A stretch of DNA of 16,009 bases from Actinomycetes bacterium (lineage in GTDB: Bacteria; Actinomycetota; Acidimicrobiia; Acidimicrobiales; RAAP-2), in the NCBI GenBank assembly GCA_021799915.1, contig JAJYZN010000046.1:1-16009 (forward strand), given 5' to 3'. How positions within the stretch are numbered: position 1 is the stretch's first letter; each line of letters opens with the position of its first letter. The position numbers and the translations under genes were made by a program. This document shows positions 11,752 through 16,009 of the stretch, in pieces. The notes under the pieces are model-generated. The model had not been told where the DNA came from. It searched no databases and saw nothing but the letters and a program-made list of their open reading frames with translations.

Positions 11752-12975
11752 ATGGACCTTACCTACCCGCCCGACGCCGAAGAGTTCCGCACCCAGATCC
11801 GCGACTGGCTCGAGAAGAACCTCCCCGAAGGGTGGGGTGAGCCCGGCTTCTCGATGTCCAAGTCGGAGCGCCGGAAGTTCAACGAGGAGTGGACCGACAA
11901 GCTCCGGCAGGGCGGATGGATCTGCGCCAGCTGGCCGACCGAGTACGGCGGCAGGGGTCTCACCCTCCTCCAGCAAGTGGTCCTGAACGAGGAGTTCGCC
12001 CGGGCCCAGGCACCGCTGCGGGCCGACTTCTTCGGAGACACCCTGGTCGGCCCCACCATCCTGCAATGGGGCACCGAGGAGCAGAAGCGCCAGTACATCC
12101 CCGGCATCCTCGACGGCTCGATCTCGTGGTGCCAGGGATTCTCCGAGCCCGACGCCGGCAGCGACCTGGCGTCCCTGTCCACCCGGGCCGAGCTGGACGG
12201 CGACGAGTGGGTGATCAACGGTCAGAAGGTCTGGACCACCCAGGCCCAGTTCGCCGACTACATCTTCCTCCTGGCCCGGACCAATCCCGATGCCCCCAAA
12301 CACGCCGGGATCTCCTACCTACTGGTCCCGATGAAGCAGGACGGCGTGGAGGTGCGCCCGATTGCCCAGGTCGACGGATCCGCCGACTTCAACGAAGTCT
12401 TCTTCACCAACGCCCGGGCCCCCAGGGAGAACGTGATCGGCGGCGTCGACAACGGATGGAAGGTGGCCATGACCACGCTCGGGTTCGAGCGCGGGTCGTC
12501 GGCCACGACCGGCCATCGTCGCTTCGCCCGCGAGCTCGACGCCATCATCGCCGAAGCCCGGGCCCGCGGGAAGACCAGCGATCCGCTCGTCCGCCAGCGG
12601 CTGGCCCGGTCGTGGTCGACCATCAAGATCATGGAGATCAACGGGTACCGCACCCTGACCGACTCGCTGAACGGCACCCACCACACCGCGGCGCTCGGAG
12701 CGTGCAACAAGATGTTCTGGTCCGAGACCCACCAGCAGACCATGGAGCTGGCGATGGACATCCTGGGAATGGACGGCCAGATCCTGCGGGGAGACGCCGA
12801 AGGCGTCGAAGTGCTGCCGGGCATGCGCCGGGGACGCTCGGACTACCCGGTGGACGACATCCAGGCCTCCTTCTTCTTCTCCCGCTCGGAGACCATCTGG
12901 GGCGGTACGGCACAGATCCAGAGGAACATCGTGGGCGAGCGGGTCCTCGGGCTCCCCAAAGAGCCTCGCCCCTAG
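11752..12975 (+). CDS. Acyl-CoA dehydrogenase (FadE-like)
   Basis: A 407-residue FAD-dependent acyl-CoA dehydrogenase, normal length, expected to introduce the 2,3 double bond in an acyl-CoA and pass electrons to ETF. The N-terminal helical domain includes WPTEYGGRGL. The FAD/substrate loop WCQGFSEPDAGSDLAS starts at residue 126, then VINGQKVWTTQAQ. The C-terminal helical domain ends in ETIWGGTAQIQRNIVGERVLGLP. At the MCAD-type catalytic Glu position (the YEGT motif) there is Gly384; Glu246 in GFERG may be the base, as in isovaleryl- and long-chain-type enzymes. That assignment is inferred. This C-terminal signature is common in mycobacterial FadE proteins acting on branched, long or steroid-derived substrates, so chain specificity is open. 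It is a single-gene transcript whose stop codon overlaps that of the convergent exporter gene in one CTAG. Confidence 0.93.
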   Translation: MDLTYPPDAEEFRTQIRDWLEKNLPEGWGEPGFSMSKSERRKFNEEWTDKLRQGGWICASWPTEYGGRGLTLLQQVVLNEEFARAQAPLRADFFGDTLVGPTILQWGTEEQKRQYIPGILDGSISWCQGFSEPDAGSDLASLSTRAELDGDEWVINGQKVWTTQAQFADYIFLLARTNPDAPKHAGISYLLVPMKQDGVEVRPIAQVDGSADFNEVFFTNARAPRENVIGGVDNGWKVAMTTLGFERGSSATTGHRRFARELDAIIAEARARGKTSDPLVRQRLARSWSTIKIMEINGYRTLTDSLNGTHHTAALGACNKMFWSETHQQTMELAMDILGMDGQILRGDAEGVEVLPGMRRGRSDYPVDDIQASFFFSRSETIWGGTAQIQRNIVGERVLGLPKEPRP

Positions 12976-14252
12976 GGGGCGCTGCCCTCGCCCAGCGGCA
13001 CCGGCGGTGGCACGGGGACCGGAGCGCTGCCACGGGAGCGGCGGGCGTAGCGCAGGGCCAGCGGACCCGACGCCGCCAGCGTGGCCACTCCTCCGACCAT
13101 GAGGGCGACCCGGGGACTCGAGGCGTCACTGATCCAGCCGACCAGCGGCGCACCTATGGGCGTGCTCCCCAAGAAGGCGATGGCGTAGAGGGCCATGACC
13201 CTCCCCCGCATCGACGGCTCCGCCCGGAGCTGGAGGGTGGAGTTGGCGGTGGCGATGAAGGCGATGCTGAAGAAGCCCATGAAGATCAAGGCCGCGACGG
13301 CGAAGGCTTCCGTCGGCGCGGCGGCCACGGCGATGATCATGACGCCGAAGACCAGACCGATGATGCTGAGTAGGGCGGCCGATGGTCGGCTCCGGTGAGC
13401 CACCACGAGACCGCCCACCACCGCTCCCGCACCCATGGCCACCGTCAAGGTGCTGTAGGTCCCGGCCCCCCCGTGGAAGGTGAACTTGGCCAGGAGGGGA
13501 AGGGTGGTGGTGAAATTGAAGGCGAAGATCCCCACCACGGCCATGGCCAGGAGCGGGTCACGCAGTGCGGGGGTCGACCACACGTACGCCAAGCCCTCTC
13601 GCACCTGCCCCTTGGCCCGGGCCACCGGGGGAGTCCGGAACAGCTCGGCCGGGCGCATCAAGAGCAGGGCCACGATCACGGCCACGTAAGTCCCGGCGTT
13701 CACCAGGAAGCACGTAGCGAAGCCGGCGGTGAAGATGAGCACCCCACCGATGGCCGGGCCGATCACCCGGGCCGAGTTCATGAGCACGCTGTTCAGGCTG
13801 ATGGCGTTGGGCAGCAGGTCACGGCCCACCATCTCGGAGACGAAGGTCTGGCGGGCCGGATTGTCGAAGAGGTTGACGACTCCGAGCAAGGTGGACAGCA
13901 CGTACAGCTCGGCCAGAGTGACCGAACCCAGCATCGTGAGCAGGCCGAGAGCCAGGGCCAGCGCACCGGCCGACGACTGGGTCATGTACAGGAGCGTGCG
14001 CTTGTCGAAGCGGTCGGCGACGAGTCCCCCCCAGCTCCCCAGCAGCAGCATGGGGAGGAACTGCAGGGCGGTGACCACGCCGACGTCAACCCCGGTCCCG
14101 TGGACCCGATCCGAGAGCACCAGCAAGCCGAGGGCGATCGTCTGCATCCAGGTCCCCGACACCGAGATGGCCTGACCGGTGAAGTACAGGCGGAAGTTCC
14201 GCACTCTGACGGCCTTGAAGGTCTGGTGGAAGGCGACGCGGACGGTGCTCAC
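12972..14252 (-). CDS. MFS transporter, EntS/MFS_3-type exporter
   Basis: A 426-residue major facilitator protein with twelve predicted helices. It opens with FKAVRVRNFRLYFTGQAIS and shows WMQTIALGLLVL and the helix 2-3 loop motif GGLVADRFDKR (about 75-85), a pattern of the MFS_3 (enterobactin exporter EntS-like) group. The segment NLFDNPARQTFVSEMVGRDLLPNAISLNS is characteristic of this subfamily. Members export small molecules such as siderophores or drugs using the proton gradient; the substrate is unknown. The GTG start at 14252 overlaps the marR stop (GTGA), so the regulator and transporter form a coupled operon, the classic arrangement for a drug- or metabolite-induced pump. The C-terminal 20 residues are Pro-rich. 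The gene ends tail-to-tail with the acyl-CoA dehydrogenase. Confidence 0.92.
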   Translation of the reverse strand: MSTVRVAFHQTFKAVRVRNFRLYFTGQAISVSGTWMQTIALGLLVLSDRVHGTGVDVGVVTALQFLPMLLLGSWGGLVADRFDKRTLLYMTQSSAGALALALGLLTMLGSVTLAELYVLSTLLGVVNLFDNPARQTFVSEMVGRDLLPNAISLNSVLMNSARVIGPAIGGVLIFTAGFATCFLVNAGTYVAVIVALLLMRPAELFRTPPVARAKGQVREGLAYVWSTPALRDPLLAMAVVGIFAFNFTTTLPLLAKFTFHGGAGTYSTLTVAMGAGAVVGGLVVAHRSRPSAALLSIIGLVFGVMIIAVAAAPTEAFAVAALIFMGFFSIAFIATANSTLQLRAEPSMRGRVMALYAIAFLGSTPIGAPLVGWISDASSPRVALMVGGVATLAASGPLALRYARRSRGSAPVPVPPPVPLGEGSAP

Positions 14253-14725
14253 GGCTCGTCGATCAGCTCTTCTAACAGCTCGACCAGGCGAACCACGTCC
14301 TCGTGCCGACCCGGCCCCAAGAGGGTCAGCCGCCGTTCCAGGTAGGCGTTCTTCAGGCGGTGGACGCGCTGGAGGGAGCGACGCCCCTCGGGAGTGACCC
14401 GGAGCCGGGTGATCCTGCGGTCGGAAGGGTCCCCGAACCTCGACACCAGCCCGGCGCCCTCCATGGCCGACACGAGACGGGTGACGGTCGGCGGCTGCAC
14501 CTGTTCCACCTCCGCCAGCTCACCCAAGGTCGGTGCACCGAGCCGGTTCACCGAGCCGAGGGCCGAGGCCTGGGAGGGCGACAGCCCGGCCAGCGACTGC
14601 TGGCGCAGTCGCCGATGGAGGCGGGCCACCGCTATCCGAAGACGGGTGGCCAGCTCCTGGTCGGTGGCGGCCGGCAGGGTGGGGAGGGACCCGCCCCGCG
14701 GTGGCGACGACGTAGCCGGGCTCAT
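14249..14725 (-). CDS. MarR-family transcriptional regulator
   Basis: A 158-residue winged-helix regulator. Dimerisation helices flank the DNA-binding core: LSPSQASALGSVNRLG, then the recognition region LAEVEQVQPPTVTRLVSAMEGAGLV (70-94), and the wing FGDPSDRRITRLRVT (97-111) with the conserved D-R-R at 102-104. MarR proteins usually repress their own operon and release DNA on binding a ligand or on oxidation; no Cys is present in this protein, so thiol redox sensing is unlikely. It is co-transcribed with the downstream MFS exporter (GTGA overlap) and probably represses it. The ATG at 14725 is preferred because a perfect TATAAT -10 lies 6 bases upstream, predicting a leaderless message. An AT-rich imperfect palindrome covers this promoter. 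Confidence 0.93.
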   Translation of the reverse strand: MSPATSSPPRGGSLPTLPAATDQELATRLRIAVARLHRRLRQQSLAGLSPSQASALGSVNRLGAPTLGELAEVEQVQPPTVTRLVSAMEGAGLVSRFGDPSDRRITRLRVTPEGRRSLQRVHRLKNAYLERRLTLLGPGRHEDVVRLVELLEELIDEP

Positions 14726-14731
14726 CGCCCC

Positions 14732-14737
14732 ATTATA
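14732..14737 (-). promoter_or_regulatory. -10 element (TATAAT) of the marR-MFS operon
   Basis: The minus-strand TATAAT is a perfect consensus -10, 6 bases before the ATG at 14725. There is no Shine-Dalgarno sequence, so the marR message should be leaderless. Confidence 0.65.
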
Positions 14738-14738
14738 T

Positions 14739-14751
14739 TTACTTGAGCTAA
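14739..14751. promoter_or_regulatory. Candidate MarR operator
   Basis: TTACTTGAGCTAA is an imperfect 13-base palindrome with TTA/TAA ends, in a roughly 25-base AT-rich island (14732-14757) of otherwise GC-rich DNA. It lies in the -10/-35 spacer of the marR promoter, where binding would block transcription. The arms match at 4 of 6 positions only. Confidence 0.4.
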
Positions 14752-14795
14752 CTAATGTTCCGCCCGTCGCGACCCGGTCCGGGACGAGCGCCGCA

Positions 14796-15143
14796 TCAAA
14801 GGCCCGGGACGTACCCTCCCCGCCCGAGCGAGGCGCTCTCGAACGGGTCCATCGACTCGTCCAGCCCGCCGATGACCTCGGTCACCCAAGGCAGGCGCTG
14901 GGTCAGGATCCGCTCGACCCCGCCCTGGAGCGTGGCCGAGCTGATCGCACAGGAGCTGCATGCCCCTTGGAGCTGCACCTCGACCACGCCGGTCACCACA
15001 TCGGCGCTGACCAGGATCAAGTCGCCACCGTCGGCCTGGACCGACGGCCGCATGAGCTCGATGAGGGCTCGCAGCTGCCCCAGGCGCTCGGCGCGCTCGT
15101 GCTCGTCGGGCTCGACCGCCTGCTCCGGTTCTTTGGCTTCCAT
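14796..15143 (-). CDS. NifU C-terminal-domain Fe-S scaffold/carrier protein
   Basis: A 115-residue protein made essentially of a NifU C-terminal (Nfu) domain. ALIELMRPSVQADGGDLILVSAD (26-48) is followed by the cluster-binding loop GACSSCAISSATLQGGVERIL with Cys62 and Cys65 (CxxC). Two subunits would share a 4Fe-4S cluster and hand it to target enzymes. The N-terminal 20 residues are acidic and probably flexible, and the C-terminal 25 residues are outside the family core. The ATG at 15143 has GAGGGAG about 6 bases upstream on the minus strand, an ordinary Shine-Dalgarno site, unlike the leaderless neighbours. No SUF/ISC genes are in view, so it appears as a single-gene unit, divergent from the VOC gene. 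Confidence 0.92.
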   Translation of the reverse strand: MEAKEPEQAVEPDEHERAERLGQLRALIELMRPSVQADGGDLILVSADVVTGVVEVQLQGACSSCAISSATLQGGVERILTQRLPWVTEVIGGLDESMDPFESASLGRGGYVPGL

Positions 15144-15288
15144 CGGGCTCCCTCGTTCGATCTCCGGAGGGGATCCCCGCCGGCGTCACCCTCCATTGTG
15201 CCGTGTCCGCCGCCGGCGTATGCCGCCGGGTCCCGGCCCGGACCACCGGGGCGGTCCTCCCGGTTCCACTCGCAACTGCGACGGGATC

Positions 15289-15294
15289 TACATT
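15289..15294 (+). promoter_or_regulatory. -10 element (TACATT) of the VOC gene
   Basis: TACATT fits TANNNT and leaves 7 bases before the GTG at 15302. This supports the GTG as the true start and predicts a leaderless message. Confidence 0.55.
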
Positions 15295-15301
15295 TGGCGT
15301 C

Positions 15302-15721
15302 GTGCCCGAGCTCACCGGTGTTGCCCACGTCAGCCTCTCCGTCCGCAATCTGGAGGTGAGCGACCAGTGGTACCGGGAGCTGTTCGGATTGGAACGTATC
15401 CACGAGGAGCGCCGTCCCCACTTCGACTCCGTGATCCTCCTGGACCGGACCTCGGGTCTACTCGTGAGCCTGCGCCGCCACCACGGGGCCGGCACCGCCC
15501 GGTTCGACGAGACCCGGACCGGTTTGGACCACGTCTCCTTCGGGGTGACCGACCGCGCCGAGCTCGAGTCCTGGGAGGAGCGTTTGGACGAGCTCGGTGT
15601 GGAGCACTCCCCGATCGCCGACACCCCGTTCGGTGCCGTCATGGTGCTCCGGGACCCCGACCACATCCAGCTCGAGCTGTCCTGGCGGAGCGTGGATCCC
15701 GGGCGGCCGGCACCGGGATGA
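15302..15721 (+). CDS. VOC-superfamily (glyoxalase/dioxygenase fold) protein
   Basis: A 139-residue vicinal-oxygen-chelate protein with two beta-alpha-beta-beta-beta modules. Module 1: GVAHVSLSVRNLEVSDQWYRELFGLERI (5-32). Module 2: GLDHVSFGVTDRAELESWEERLDELGV followed by FGAVMVLRDPDHIQLELS. The metal-ligand pattern is visible: His9 in AHVSL, His77 in DHVSF and Glu124 in IQLEL, so a metal-dependent lyase, isomerase or dioxygenase is possible; the substrate cannot be named. The GTG at 15302 is chosen because the fold begins five residues later and a -10 hexamer sits 7 bases upstream; an in-frame ATG at 15203 would add an unconserved Arg-rich stretch. The last residues (RSVDPGRPAPG) come from a 39-base duplicated hairpin sequence shared with the intergenic region downstream. 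Confidence 0.88.
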   Translation: MPELTGVAHVSLSVRNLEVSDQWYRELFGLERIHEERRPHFDSVILLDRTSGLLVSLRRHHGAGTARFDETRTGLDHVSFGVTDRAELESWEERLDELGVEHSPIADTPFGAVMVLRDPDHIQLELSWRSVDPGRPAPG

Positions 15722-15763
15722 CGACGGAGCGTGGACCCCGGGGGACAGGCCCCGGGACGACTA
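15686..15763. repeat. Tandem 39-bp duplication carrying a hairpin
   Basis: Two 39-base copies lie head to tail, 15686-15724 and 15725-15763, both starting CGGAGCGTGGA and matching at about 32 of 39 positions. Each holds a GC hairpin: TCCCGG/CCGGGA (15697-15702/15713-15718) and CCCGGGG/CCCCGGG (15737-15743/15750-15756). Copy 1 is the coding end of the VOC gene; copy 2 covers the gap and reaches the stop codon of the convergent gene. Confidence 0.85.
15737..15756. terminator. GC-rich hairpin between convergent VOC and FAH genes
   Basis: A perfect 7-bp stem CCCGGGG/CCCCGGG with a 6-base loop, placed between two converging genes. No U-tract follows on either strand, so it is at best a bidirectional, atypical terminator. 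Confidence 0.4.
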
Positions 15764-16009
15764 CGGGGTGACCTCGGCGGCGACCGGATTCTCCAGCACG
15801 CCCACCCCCTCCACCTCCACCCGCACGGTGTCGCCGGGGCGGAGCCACCGGGGCGGCGTGCTCCCCGCTCCCACACCGGCCGGCGTCCCCGTGGCCAGCA
15901 CGTCCCCGGGCTCGAGCGGGAAGACGGTGGTCAGGCACTCGATCATCTCGGCGCAGGTGAAGATGAGATCGGCCGTCGTCGAGTCCTGCCGGAGATGCCC
16001 GTTCACCCA
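15761..16009 (-). CDS. Fumarylacetoacetate hydrolase (FAH) family protein, C-terminal part
   Basis: The last 82 residues of an FAH-superfamily protein; the gene enters from the right edge. The visible part has the family's C-terminal features: WVNGHLRQDSTTADLIF, the helix CAEMIECLTTVFPLEPGDV, the hallmark LATGTPAGVGAG, then LRPGDTVRVEVEGVGVLENPV. FAH-family enzymes use a divalent metal for C-C hydrolysis, decarboxylation or isomerisation of dicarbonyl compounds, often in aromatic degradation. The metal-binding Glu/Glu/Asp lie in the missing N-terminal part, so the reaction cannot be stated. The TAG stop (15761-15763) lies at the edge of the duplicated hairpin shared with the convergent VOC gene. 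Confidence 0.9.
   Translation of the reverse strand, partial: WVNGHLRQDSTTADLIFTCAEMIECLTTVFPLEPGDVLATGTPAGVGAGSTPPRWLRPGDTVRVEVEGVGVLENPVAAEVTP

Noticed and set aside
9974..11986. 670-codon plus-strand open frame overlapping the transporter in another frame
   Set aside because: Its product is Arg/His/Pro-rich and unconserved. The frame starting at 10002 has the Shine-Dalgarno sequence and the NRAMP motifs.
15203..15301. In-frame ATG at 15203 as start of the VOC gene
   Set aside because: The added residues are Arg/Thr-rich and lie upstream of the predicted promoter. The fold starts directly after the GTG at 15302.

Overview
The window is very GC-rich, with dense coding, tight operons and strong G/C third-position bias. 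It looks like chromosomal DNA of an actinobacterium. The M1 aminopeptidase N, mycobacterial-style acyl-CoA dehydrogenase, GT4/SAM-methyltransferase/toroid trio and many apparently leaderless genes fit Actinomycetota, perhaps an Acidimicrobiia-like lineage (an inference from gene style, not proven). There are no phage, transposon, CRISPR, tRNA or rRNA signals.

Layout, left to right. (1) The 5' part of an adenosine-kinase-like PfkB kinase (minus strand) diverges from a complete M1 aminopeptidase N (plus). After pepN come a TTG-started GDT1/UPF0016 cation transporter and a SAM methyltransferase that overlaps it by ATGA. A hairpin separates this group from the convergent next block. (2) A minus-strand operon of three overlapping genes, 8170 to 4789: GT4 glycosyltransferase, class I methyltransferase, and an alpha/alpha-toroid protein. 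(3) Plus strand, 8353 to 11633: a soluble PRC-barrel/MgtE-N/CBS protein followed, after a 335-base structured gap, by an NRAMP-fold transporter whose metal-site motifs are altered (DPGN to DAGG, MPH to APW). (4) An acyl-CoA dehydrogenase (plus), converging on a MarR-MFS exporter operon (minus). (5) A NifU-C-domain Fe-S protein (minus), a VOC-fold protein (plus), and the C-terminal part of a fumarylacetoacetate-hydrolase-family protein (minus) running off the right edge.

The most interesting block is (3). The Mg2+-sensing cytosolic module of MgtE is detached from its own pore, joined to PRC-barrels, and sits directly upstream of a transporter of a different fold. That transporter's substitutions resemble what I recall for the NRAMP-related magnesium transporters. 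The gap between the two genes has no TANNNT promoter on the plus strand and can fold into mutually exclusive hairpins (1:2 and 3:4 versus 2:3). This suggests one transcript with an RNA control element between sensor and transporter. The second system worth attention is the GT4-methyltransferase-toroid operon, which looks like a pathway for a methylated glycan or glycolipid.

A recurring regulatory theme is a TANNNT -10 hexamer only 6-9 bases ahead of the start codon, without a Shine-Dalgarno sequence (pepN, the MgtE-like gene, acyl-CoA dehydrogenase, marR, VOC). This predicts leaderless mRNAs for the first gene of most transcripts.
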